Of a stretch of 64,000 nt of DNA, positions 25,106 to 32,673 are shown piece by piece. Location: the NCBI RefSeq assembly GCF_013342145.1, contig NZ_JABUQZ010000001.1:2418001-2482000 (forward strand). The letters run 5' to 3'. The notes below the pieces were generated by a model. The model was not told the DNA's origin. It worked only from the letters and a program-made list of their open reading frames with translations, and did not search any database. A program made the translations under genes and the position numbers. Position 1 is the stretch's first letter; the number at the start of each line of letters is the position of its first letter. This DNA comes from Haloterrigena gelatinilytica. Its GTDB lineage: Archaea; Halobacteriota; Halobacteria; Halobacteriales; Natrialbaceae.

Positions 25106-26338
25106 ATGAGCAAATCCGACGAGACCACGCCCGCGACGACGGCCGCGTTCGACGACGAGGCGCTCCTGCTGGTGGGCCACGGCTCCCGCCGGGAGAAGTC
25201 CAACGAACAGGTTCGGGACCTCGCCGCCGGGCTCGAGTCCCGACTCGGCATCCCGGTCGACGCCGCGTTCCTCGAACTCGCGGAGCCGGCGATCGACGAG
25301 GCGCTCGCGCAACTCGCGCCCGTCACCTCGCGGGTAACCGTCGTCCACTGCTCGCTATTTGCGGCGAGCCACGTCAAGAACGACGTGCCGCTGGCGATCG
25401 AGCAGGCCCGGGCCGAACACGACCTCGAGATCACCAACGGCGCCCACCTGGGGATCCACCCCGCGATCTTGGACCTACTCGACGACCGCGCCGCTGACGT
25501 CGAGGCCGACCTGGGCGTCGATCGCGAGGCCGACGACGTCGCCGTCGTCCTCTGCGGCCGCGGCTCGAGCGATCCGGACGCCAACGGCGACGTGCACAAG
25601 CTCGCCCGCCTGCTCTACGAGGGCCGCGAGTTCGACCGCGTCGAGGCGACGTTCATCGGCGTCACCGAGCCGACGCTCGAGGACACCCTCCACGGGCTCT
25701 CGAAGCACCGGCCCGACGCGGTCGTCGTCCTGCCGTACATGCTCGGCGACGGCGTGCTCACCCAGCGGGTCCGCGACTGGACGGCGGAGTTCGACGACGA
25801 CTACCCGTACGTCGACGCACTCGCTGGCGATCCCCTCGGCACCGACTCCCGGCTGCTCGACGTCTTCGCCGACCGCTGGCAGGAGGCGCGCACGGACAGC
25901 GTCTCCATGTCCTGTGACACGTGCAAGTACAAGGTCGACCTCGAGGGCTACGAGGAGGACGTCGGCGGCGCGCGAGCCATGCTGCGCGCGCTGGCCCACC
26001 AGGAGGCCCACGCCGACCGCGAGAACGTCGACGACGAACCCCACAGCCACGACGTGCCCGAAAAGCACGTCGCGGTCTGCATGAACCAGACCTGCGCCGA
26101 GATGGGCTCGCCGTCGGTCCTCGAGCGGCTCCGACAGGAGGTGCGGGATTCCGACCACTGCGACGCGCGGATCACGCGCTCCTCGTGTCTGGGACGCTGC
26201 GGCGACGGACCGATGGTCGCCGTCTACCCGGACGGGATCTGGTACGGCGACGTCGCGAGCGAGGACGCCGAGCGGATCGTCGGCGACCACCTCGATCGGG
26301 ATCGCATCGTCAGCGACCTCGTCGATCAGACGCTGTAG
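25106..26338 (+). CDS. cbiX: Sirohydrochlorin cobaltochelatase CbiX with fused [2Fe-2S] domain
   Basis: The 410-residue protein has two CbiX/ferrochelatase-type halves: LLLVGHGSRREKSNEQV with the metal-site His near residue 27 and VVHCSLFAASHVKNDVP, then VVLCGRGSSDPDANGDV and VVLPYMLGDGVLTQRV. After CDTCKYKVDLEGYEEDVGG comes a thioredoxin-like ferredoxin with Cys 325, 330, 361 and 365 (C-x4-C ... C-x3-C). It inserts cobalt into sirohydrochlorin, the first committed step of the anaerobic pathway. I start at ATG 25106; the longer open frame upstream is a shadow of the preceding gene. Confidence 0.9.
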   Translation: MSKSDETTPATTAAFDDEALLLVGHGSRREKSNEQVRDLAAGLESRLGIPVDAAFLELAEPAIDEALAQLAPVTSRVTVVHCSLFAASHVKNDVPLAIEQARAEHDLEITNGAHLGIHPAILDLLDDRAADVEADLGVDREADDVAVVLCGRGSSDPDANGDVHKLARLLYEGREFDRVEATFIGVTEPTLEDTLHGLSKHRPDAVVVLPYMLGDGVLTQRVRDWTAEFDDDYPYVDALAGDPLGTDSRLLDVFADRWQEARTDSVSMSCDTCKYKVDLEGYEEDVGGARAMLRALAHQEAHADRENVDDEPHSHDVPEKHVAVCMNQTCAEMGSPSVLERLRQEVRDSDHCDARITRSSCLGRCGDGPMVAVYPDGIWYGDVASEDAERIVGDHLDRDRIVSDLVDQTL

Positions 26339-26413
26339 CGGACCGAACCGACCGACGTGCACCGACGCACTCGAGACGAAAAACACGACTCCGAACAGTC
26401 ACTACACACACTC

Positions 26414-26785
26414 ATGAGCTGCTACGAAATCGAAGCGCTACGACTCGGACTGATGAACGTCCTCGGCGTCGGGGACGACAGCGCCCGCGACCACGCGGAG
26501 AACGAACTCGAGGGCTACCTCGATGGCCCGATCGAAGGGCTCGCGAACGCCGAGAGCCTCGCCGAGGTCGAACGCCACCTCGACGCGGCCCTCGTGGATC
26601 TGGAGGAGGAGGTCGCCGCGATGGACGACGACGACCCCGAGTACGACTACACGCGAGGTCGACTGGTAGCGGTCCGCGACGCTGAGCAGGCGGTCCAGCG
26701 GCTGCGCGCGCAGGGCGGGAGTATCGTCGACGGCCTCGGCGACGCTCACGACACCCTCCACGAGACCTTCCCGGTAGAGGACTGA
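26414..26785 (+). CDS. DUF3209-like protein
   Basis: The 123-residue protein begins SCYEIEALRLGLMNVLG and is acidic and predicted all-helical, with helices broken by short turns. The pattern and setting match DUF3209, a family I know from haloarchaeal cobalamin clusters; the assignment is from memory. It lies between cbiX and the propeller gene (2-base gap downstream), so it should be co-transcribed. No catalytic motif is seen. A small chaperone or structural role is possible. Confidence 0.7.
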   Translation: MSCYEIEALRLGLMNVLGVGDDSARDHAENELEGYLDGPIEGLANAESLAEVERHLDAALVDLEEEVAAMDDDDPEYDYTRGRLVAVRDAEQAVQRLRAQGGSIVDGLGDAHDTLHETFPVED

Positions 26786-26787
26786 CG

Positions 26788-28245
26788 ATGGCCGAAACCG
26801 CTGACGCCGACCGGGACGGCGACCGCGAGTTCCGGTCGGTCCCGCTCGGCGAGATCGAGACGGCCCGGAGCCGCCACATGTGGACCCGATCCGCGGTTCA
26901 CGTCGCCGAGGGCGGCGACCTCGTCGTCACCGGCGAGTGGGACGGGACCGTCACCGCCCGCGAGGTCGACTCGGACTCGCTCGAGGCCCGCTGGACGGCC
27001 GACCATCCGGACCACGCGGTCGGAATCGCGACGCTGTCGGGTGGCGGGACCGAGAGCGACGGCGAGACCGCGGAGACGGTGATCGTCGCCGGCCGCGGCG
27101 AGACCGGCACCGTTGCAGCCTACGATACCGAGACCGGCGAGCGACGCTGGCGGTACGACACCGCCGACGACCTCGGCGAGGCCGTCAAGGACACCGTCTT
27201 CTACCTCCCGTACGTGGTCGCCCTCGAGAGCGGCACCGACGCAGACGGCAACGAGTGCCTCTACGCCGCCGCGCGGCGGTACGAGCGCGACGGCGAGACG
27301 CGTCGGTGGCACAGCGCCGTCTACGCGTTCGATCCCGACGGAACGGTGCGCTGGCGCTACGAGACCGACGCCTCGCCGATCGCGATCGATCTCGACGCCG
27401 ACGGCGAGCGACTGGCGGTCGGCTATAACCGCTGTATGGGCGATCACGACGTCGGACTCGTCGTCCTCGAGACGGGGGGCGCGACGACCGAGTCGTCGCG
27501 AAACGGAGGTAGCGCGGAACTCCGTTCCGCGGACCATTCGAGCGGGCCGCGAGGCGGCGAAGCCGCCTCGAACGGGACGGCGGAGCCGTCCCCCGGCCCG
27601 CGAGAAGACGGTGAAACCGCCGAAGGGGGCGACCTCGCGTGGACCTGGGACCCCGGCACCGAGGGCGACCGGCGCGTCGGCGACGTCTCCTTCGACGGCG
27701 ATTCGATCGCGGTCTCGAGCCACGGCGACAAACGGGGCTACCTGCTCGGCCCTCGCGGCGCCGAGCGCTGGTGCGTCGATCTGGCGGTCGAAACCGAGAT
27801 CGACGGCGAGACGCTGTACGCCTATCCGAACCACGCGTACGCGGCCGACGGGCGCGTGACGTTCGTGACCGGCAACACCTACGCCGTCGAGAGCCGCGAG
27901 ACGGAGCGCCGACACCCGAACGAGCACCGGATCGCGACCTTCGACGCCGACGGCGAGTTGGCGTGGGACGACCAGGTCCGGGGCTTCGTTCACGGCCTCG
28001 CCGCTGACGGCGAGACGATCGTCGCGCCCTGCGCGCAGAACTTCCGCGTTCGCGATCCCGAGACCCACGCCGTTCGCCGGTTCGACCTCGAGTCCGGCCC
28101 GGAACGGGTCGACCGACTCGCGGGGATCGCGACCGCCGCCGCCGTCGACGACGGGACGCTGGCGGCGATCGAGGAGCCCGTGGCCTACCACGACGAGGGC
28201 GAGACCCGCGGCGAGTACGCCCTGCACGTGGCTTCGATCGAGTAA
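26788..28245 (+). CDS. PQQ-like beta-propeller protein of the corrin operon
   Basis: The 485-residue cytosolic protein (no signal peptide) has propeller blades with the usual W and AxD repeats: DLVVTGEWDGTVTA, TVAAYDTETGERRWRYD, SAVYAFDPDGTVRWRYE, RIATFDADGELAWDDQV and NFRVRDPETHAVRRFDL. Between about residues 230 and 280 the fold is interrupted by a low-complexity stretch encoded by four adjacent DNA palindromes. It is the last gene of the operon, two bases after DUF3209. It might be a scaffold for pathway enzymes or a cofactor-sensing protein; no catalytic residue supports an enzymatic call. Confidence 0.75.
   Translation: MAETADADRDGDREFRSVPLGEIETARSRHMWTRSAVHVAEGGDLVVTGEWDGTVTAREVDSDSLEARWTADHPDHAVGIATLSGGGTESDGETAETVIVAGRGETGTVAAYDTETGERRWRYDTADDLGEAVKDTVFYLPYVVALESGTDADGNECLYAAARRYERDGETRRWHSAVYAFDPDGTVRWRYETDASPIAIDLDADGERLAVGYNRCMGDHDVGLVVLETGGATTESSRNGGSAELRSADHSSGPRGGEAASNGTAEPSPGPREDGETAEGGDLAWTWDPGTEGDRRVGDVSFDGDSIAVSSHGDKRGYLLGPRGAERWCVDLAVETEIDGETLYAYPNHAYAADGRVTFVTGNTYAVESRETERRHPNEHRIATFDADGELAWDDQVRGFVHGLAADGETIVAPCAQNFRVRDPETHAVRRFDLESGPERVDRLAGIATAAAVDDGTLAAIEEPVAYHDEGETRGEYALHVASIE
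27481..27600 (+). repeat. Cluster of four triloop hairpins inserted in frame in the propeller gene
   Basis: Four perfect stems follow one another: GCGACGAC-CGA-GTCGTCGC (27481-27499), CGCGGAAC-TCC-GTTCCGCG (27513-27531), CGAGGCGGC-GAA-GCCGCCTCG (27550-27570) and GGGACGGC-GGA-GCCGTCCC (27574-27592). CGGGCC (27543-27548) also pairs with GGCCCG (27595-27600) around the last two. The reading frame stays open through all of them. Confidence 0.75.
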
Positions 28246-28387
28246 TCGAACTGTTAGATCCGGCTCGAAATCGTCGCTCGTTCACCCGTTTTCTCGACTG
28301 CAATCTGCCTCGAGCGGTCGATCCAGCCATCAGTCGCATACGCAAGGGAAATTACCACAACGCCCACTCGCATGGGTTTTGCATATA

Positions 28388-29797
28388 ATGACAACGGGTC
28401 TAGGAGATGATGGTTCCGAGGAGTGTTCGGATCCCGTGACAGTCGGGGATCGCTCGAGCCATCGTCACGACGGTGAGCACGCGGAGCGAGCGGGCCGAAG
28501 GGTTCTGACCGACGGCGGTCAGGCAGAGATGGCCGAGGAGGGTGACGACGAGGAATCGACAGCTGATGCTGAAGGGGCATCGGAAGAAGCGGAGGACGAG
28601 GAAGCCGAAGAGGAGGAAGCGGAAGACGAGGAAGCGGAAGACGAAGAAGCCGAAGAGGAGGAAGCAGAAGACGAGGAAGCGGAAGACGAGGAAGCGGAGG
28701 ACGAAGAAGCCGAAGAGGAGGAAGCTGAAGAAGAGGAAGCGGAAGACGAGGAAGCGGAGGACGAAGAAGCCGAAGAGGAGGAAGCTGAAGAAGAGGAAGC
28801 GGAAGACGAGGAAGCGGAGGACGAAGAAGCCGAAGAAGAGGAGCAGGACGTCGGAGACGATACCGGAGAACTCGTCGAGGACAATCGCGAAGAAGGCCAC
28901 GCCGAGGACGCCGAAAAGGTCTACGAGGGCGACGACGCCTCCGGCGTCCTCCACCTCGACCTCGACGGCCTCTTCCTCGATCTGCTCGGGCTCGAGGTCA
29001 ACCTGAACCCGGTCCAACTCGACGTGTCGGCCCGCCCGGGCGAAAACAACCTGCTCGGGAACCTGTTGTCCGCAGTGACGGGGCTGCTGGACGGTCCCGG
29101 CGCCATGCTGGACAAGGCGAAGGACCTCCTGAGCAAGCCGGTGGAGCTGCTGAAGAAACTCCCGGGGAAGGCGAAAGACGTGCTCAGCGGCCTTCTGGAG
29201 AAGCCGAAAGAGCTGCTCAGCGGACTGCTGAGCAAGCCGAAGGAACTGTTCGACAAGCTGCTGGGACTGCTCGGAATCGGCGGCGAAGACGCCGAGGGTG
29301 AGGAGGCAGAAGGCGAGGAAGAAGCGGAATCCGGCGGTCGGCTCTCCTCGCTCGCCAGCTGGGTGACGGGCATTCTCGGCAAGCCGGTCCAGTGGCTCCG
29401 CGGACTCTTCGGCGGCGAAGCGGAAGCGCCGGCCGAGGAGGAAGCAGCAGAAGCCGCAGACGAAGAAGCGCCTGACGAAGCGGACGCGGAGGAAGAGACT
29501 CCCGACGAAGCGGAGGTGGGAGAAGACGAGGAGGCGCCGGACGAAGCGGACGAACAGGAAGACGAAGAGGCGGAGGAAGCGGACGAGGAGGAATCGACCG
29601 AATCGCCGGGACCGATCTCCGCCGTCGGCGACCGGGCCAAAGAGGGGATCGCCGGGCTCGCCCCGAACTTGCCGGTCGAGGAATTCGTCGCGACGGTCGT
29701 CAGTCAGGTGCTCGAGCAGTTAATTGAGCAGCTCGAACCCGACGAGGAGGAAGCGGGGTCCGGTGACCAATCCGACGCCACAGCGGAGGCAGCCTAA
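28388..29797 (+). CDS. Acidic repeat protein with LLGNLL domain and amphipathic repeats
   Basis: The protein has 469 residues from ATG 28388; ATG 28529 is an alternative because a CATATAAT box overlaps 28388. The parts in order are a charged N-terminus, a tandem EEAEDEEAEDEE array (about residues 65-155), and a conserved-looking hydrophobic domain (LHLDLDGLFLDLLGLEVNL ... GENNLLGNLLSAVTGLLDG, about 181-235). Next come amphipathic 11-residue units of the LLSKPxELLxx kind (about 241-296), then a second acidic stretch and a C-terminal helix (EEFVATVVSQVLEQL). The LLGNLL domain is one I recall from secreted bacterial hypotheticals, but no signal peptide is visible. First gene of a four-gene acidic cluster. 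Function unknown. Confidence 0.78.
   Translation: MTTGLGDDGSEECSDPVTVGDRSSHRHDGEHAERAGRRVLTDGGQAEMAEEGDDEESTADAEGASEEAEDEEAEEEEAEDEEAEDEEAEEEEAEDEEAEDEEAEDEEAEEEEAEEEEAEDEEAEDEEAEEEEAEEEEAEDEEAEDEEAEEEEQDVGDDTGELVEDNREEGHAEDAEKVYEGDDASGVLHLDLDGLFLDLLGLEVNLNPVQLDVSARPGENNLLGNLLSAVTGLLDGPGAMLDKAKDLLSKPVELLKKLPGKAKDVLSGLLEKPKELLSGLLSKPKELFDKLLGLLGIGGEDAEGEEAEGEEEAESGGRLSSLASWVTGILGKPVQWLRGLFGGEAEAPAEEEAAEAADEEAPDEADAEEETPDEAEVGEDEEAPDEADEQEDEEAEEADEEESTESPGPISAVGDRAKEGIAGLAPNLPVEEFVATVVSQVLEQLIEQLEPDEEEAGSGDQSDATAEAA
28621..28840 (+). repeat. 60-bp in-frame tandem repeat coding acidic residues
   Basis: Bases 28681-28740 and 28741-28800 are identical. The next 36 bases (28801-28836) repeat the beginning of the unit exactly, and 28621-28680 is a close variant. 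The unit is a multiple of three and encodes 20 residues of Glu/Asp/Ala. The exact identity points to recent unequal recombination or polymerase slippage. Confidence 0.9.
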
Positions 29798-29799
29798 CG

Positions 29800-30441
29800 A
29801 TGAGTGGAGAATCCGAATCTGAATCCGAGTCCGAGTCTACGTCAATGGCACAGCGAATCGACTACGGGAAGATCACCGAGAACATCGACGTCAACGAGCT
29901 GATCGAGGGGACCCAGTGGGAAGACGAGATCGACGAGGATCAGCCACTCGGAGAGGCGCTGGGCGCCCAGATCGGCGCGCTTATCGGCCGGAAGATCGGC
30001 GAGTCCATCGGCCGGACGATCGGCGATATGGTCGTCGAAGAACTACTCGGCGGTAAAGAGGCGGCCGAGGAGGAAGCCGAGGAAGAAGAAACTGAGGCTG
30101 AAGAAGAGGAAGAAGCTGAGGCCGAAGAGGAAGCGGAGGAGGAAGCCGAGGACGAAGGAGCCGAAGACGAAGGAGCCGAAGAAGAGGAAGCTGAGGATGA
30201 GGAAGCCGAAGACGAAGAGGCTGAAGAGGAAGAAGAAGATCTCGAGGAGGAAGCGGACGAATCGGCGGGAGAAGAGAGCGAATCCGAGTCGGCGGACGAC
30301 GAAGAATCGGCGGAATCGACGGACGACGAGTCCGAAGCCGACGACGAGGAGACCGACGACAACCAGGCCGACGACGGCGAGGAGTCCGGCTCCGACTCCG
30401 AGGCCGAGGAAGAGGACGCCGTCGAAGCCGAGGAGGACTAA
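29800..30441 (+). CDS. Acidic glycine-zipper protein I
   Basis: The 213-residue protein starts two bases after the previous stop. After a Ser-Glu repeat tail and QRIDYGKITENIDVNELIEG there is a glycine zipper: Gly at positions 51, 55, 59, 63, 67, 71 and 75 (GEALGAQIGALIGRKIGES ...), seven glycines at exact i+4 spacing with Ile/Leu/Val between. From residue 90 on it is almost pure Glu/Asp/Ala/Ser. Glycine zippers pack helices in membranes and oligomeric rings. The helix here is amphipathic rather than a plain transmembrane span. A later start at Met 16 is possible. Function unknown. Confidence 0.78.
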   Translation: MSGESESESESESTSMAQRIDYGKITENIDVNELIEGTQWEDEIDEDQPLGEALGAQIGALIGRKIGESIGRTIGDMVVEELLGGKEAAEEEAEEEETEAEEEEEAEAEEEAEEEAEDEGAEDEGAEEEEAEDEEAEDEEAEEEEEDLEEEADESAGEESESESADDEESAESTDDESEADDEETDDNQADDGEESGSDSEAEEEDAVEAEED

Positions 30442-30501
30442 CCATGAGACCGAATCAAGCACTCGGCGGCCGTTCGCCGCACCCGTCTCGAGGTGAGCGC
30501 C

Positions 30502-31500
30502 ATGGCTGAGAGCGGACTGCGGAAGCTGGTCGCCCAGGAAGTGAGCGACCAGCTCGACGTGGCCGACGTGCTCGGCGACGGCAGCATCGAGGACAGCATC
30601 GACGGCGGCGAGGTCGGCGCGGCGGTCGGCCGCGAGTTCGGCGAGCAGGTCGGGCGCGAACTCGGCGGGGCGATCGGCCGCGGAATCCACGAGTCGATCG
30701 CCGAAGGCCTCGAGGAGGGAAAGGACCGGAAGGAAATGCAGTCCTCCCTCACGGCCGCGATCCGTGATTCCCTCCGGGAGACGGTCGAAGAAAACGACGC
30801 GAAGGAGTCGGTCCAGTCGCTGGCGCAGGGCGTCTCCGAAGGCAGCGGTCTCGAGGGCTTACTCGAGAGCGATGCTGACGAAAGCGAGGCCGAGAGCGAC
30901 GAGGGCGAGGAAGCCGACAGCGAGGGCGGCACGCAGGAGACCATCGAGTCGGTCGTCGAGAGCATCGGCGAGGAAAGCGGCCTCGGTGACGTTCTCGAGG
31001 GCGAGAGCGAAGAGTCGGAGGGCGAAGCCGAGTCGGAAGAAGGCGACGAGGAAGAGGGAGAAGACGAAGCCGAGTCGGCGGACGAAGACGCCGAGGAGGA
31101 ACCGGAGGACGAGGCCGAGTCGGAAGAGGACGAGGAAGCGGAGACGGAAGGCGACGGCGAGCCGGAAGCTGAAAGCGACGAAGCGGCGGAGGCCGAGGAC
31201 GAATCCGAAGCGGAAGCGGACTCCGAAGAGGAGACCGAGGAGACGGCGGACGAATCCGAGGCCGAAGCGAGCGACGACTCCGAGCCGTCGGTCGAGGACA
31301 TCGAGGATCTGCGCCGGGGTACGCTGGAGGACTTCCTCGGCATCATGTCCTACGACGACCTGCAGTCGGTCGCCAAGGACGTCGGCGTGAAGGCGAACCT
31401 CAGTCGCGACGAGATGACCGAGCAGATCATCGCGGCGGTGACCGACGAGGGCGAAGACGAAGACGGGGCCGACGACGAACCGGAAGCCGAAGCCGAATAA
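30502..31500 (+). CDS. Acidic glycine-zipper protein II with SAP-like C-terminus
   Basis: The 332-residue protein (ATG 30502; GTG 30493 is in frame) repeats the design of its neighbour. LVAQEVSDQLDVADVLGDG is followed by seven glycines at i+4 (positions 35, 39, 43, 47, 51, 55, 59; GEVGAAVGREFGEQVGREL). Then come helical segments, a long acidic stretch (about residues 115-262), and a C-terminal segment MSYDDLQSVAKDVGVKANL-SRDEMTEQIIAAV. That segment resembles SAP/Rho-N helix-extension-helix folds that bind nucleic acid; this call is inference. The 60-base gap to the previous gene suggests one operon. Confidence 0.78.
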   Translation: MAESGLRKLVAQEVSDQLDVADVLGDGSIEDSIDGGEVGAAVGREFGEQVGRELGGAIGRGIHESIAEGLEEGKDRKEMQSSLTAAIRDSLRETVEENDAKESVQSLAQGVSEGSGLEGLLESDADESEAESDEGEEADSEGGTQETIESVVESIGEESGLGDVLEGESEESEGEAESEEGDEEEGEDEAESADEDAEEEPEDEAESEEDEEAETEGDGEPEAESDEAAEAEDESEAEADSEEETEETADESEAEASDDSEPSVEDIEDLRRGTLEDFLGIMSYDDLQSVAKDVGVKANLSRDEMTEQIIAAVTDEGEDEDGADDEPEAEAE

Positions 31501-31585
31501 TCGCCGTCCGTCCTCGAGACTCCGGACGGAAGCGGGCGGCGGACGGCGAACTGCGAACTGCGGTCGCGCGGACGGTGAGGGAACC

Positions 31586-32578
31586 ATGAGTCAGGATAGC
31601 CAGGACCTCCACGATCGGGTGACCGAGATACTGAACGCGGCCGAGACCTCGAGCGGGTCGCTGCTCGGCGACGAGGCCGGCGACGCCGACGGCGCGAGCG
31701 GGAACCTCCTCGAGACCGCCGCGGAGGCCAACGACCTCCTCGAGTCCGCGGAGCCGGACGAACTGCTCGCGGCGGTCGGGCTGGACACGCTGCCCGACGG
31801 CAGCGAGCCGGACTCGATTCCGGCGGCCATCGCGCGGGGCGATCCGGAGCAGGTCGCGGACCTCCAGCGGCTGTTGCACCTCTCGAATCTGGCCGATGAC
31901 GACGACGAGGGAGCGCTCGAGGGCGCCGTCGACGCGCTCCGGTCGTCGATCGGCGACGGCGAGGAAGCGACGGCCGAATCGGACGCCGGCGACGAGGGCG
32001 AGTCGGACGCGGAGGCCGACAGCGAGGGCGATCAGGCAGCGGATGACGAGGCCGAAGACGACGGACTGCTCGAGACCGTACTCGGCTCGGGAGACGAGCG
32101 CGGCGGCGATATCGGCGCCGAGGCGTCGGCCGGCGACGCCGGATCCGACGAGGACGACGCCGACAGCGAAGGCGGCGCGCGAGAGACGGTCGAGGCCGCC
32201 GCCGAAACGGTCGGCGAAGCCAGCGGACTCCTCGAGAGCGACGAAGAAGAGGTCGACGACGAGGACGACGGCGGCTCCGACATCGGCGACCAGCTCCGGT
32301 CGGCGGTCGAGTCCTCGCTGACGGACGTCGGCGACGACCTCGAGGGGCTTCACGAGCGACTGCAGGAGCGAAGCGCCAGTTCCGTCGGCGACGAAGGCGA
32401 CGGTGAGGACGACGCCGACGCGGCGGACGAGGAAGACGACGGGTTGTTCGGTTCCGGGCTCGGCTCGAGCGACGGGGGCGGCGGCGACGGAACCCGGCAC
32501 TCGACGATGGCGCCGCCGCCGTCCAAGCGCGCGGATATGAAGACGACGCGTCACTCGACGATGCCCAAACGCCGCTGA
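31586..32578 (+). CDS. Acidic protein with duplicated RHSTM tail
   Basis: The 330-residue protein begins SQDLHDRVTEILNAAETSSGS and has a leucine-rich helical N-terminal region (about residues 1-115: NLLETAAEANDLLESAEPDEL, LQRLLHLSNLAD), then acidic low complexity. The end is unusual and basic: the pentapeptide RHSTM occurs twice in the last 30 residues, first followed by APPPSKRADM, then by PKRR-COOH. The contrast between the acidic body and the basic, motif-bearing tail suggests the tail is recognised by a partner. Eighty-five bases separate it from the previous gene. No family recognised. Confidence 0.75.
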   Translation: MSQDSQDLHDRVTEILNAAETSSGSLLGDEAGDADGASGNLLETAAEANDLLESAEPDELLAAVGLDTLPDGSEPDSIPAAIARGDPEQVADLQRLLHLSNLADDDDEGALEGAVDALRSSIGDGEEATAESDAGDEGESDAEADSEGDQAADDEAEDDGLLETVLGSGDERGGDIGAEASAGDAGSDEDDADSEGGARETVEAAAETVGEASGLLESDEEEVDDEDDGGSDIGDQLRSAVESSLTDVGDDLEGLHERLQERSASSVGDEGDGEDDADAADEEDDGLFGSGLGSSDGGGGDGTRHSTMAPPPSKRADMKTTRHSTMPKRR

Positions 32579-32673
32579 GCGATCCGTCCGCTCGCACTGA
32601 CGCGCACGGACCACCACGAAACCCCGGCAGGAGACCGCTGAAGGCTTATCCCGACTGCAGCCGTCGCTCTCGT

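Noticed and set aside
28621-28840. Possible CRISPR-like array
   Set aside because: The repeats are contiguous with no unique spacers and encode an in-frame acidic peptide.
28519-28884. Serine-alanine repeat protein on the minus strand
   Set aside because: It is the antisense reading of the Glu/Asp/Ala repeat and has no start region or neighbours to support it.
30444-30509. A 21-codon ORF between the two glycine-zipper genes, overlapping the second start
   Set aside because: Very short, with codon use unlike genes here; more likely a chance frame in the spacer.
28388-32578. Gas vesicle gene cluster
   Set aside because: No GvpA/J/M, GvpN, GvpF/L or GvpO signature is present in the proteins or neighbours.
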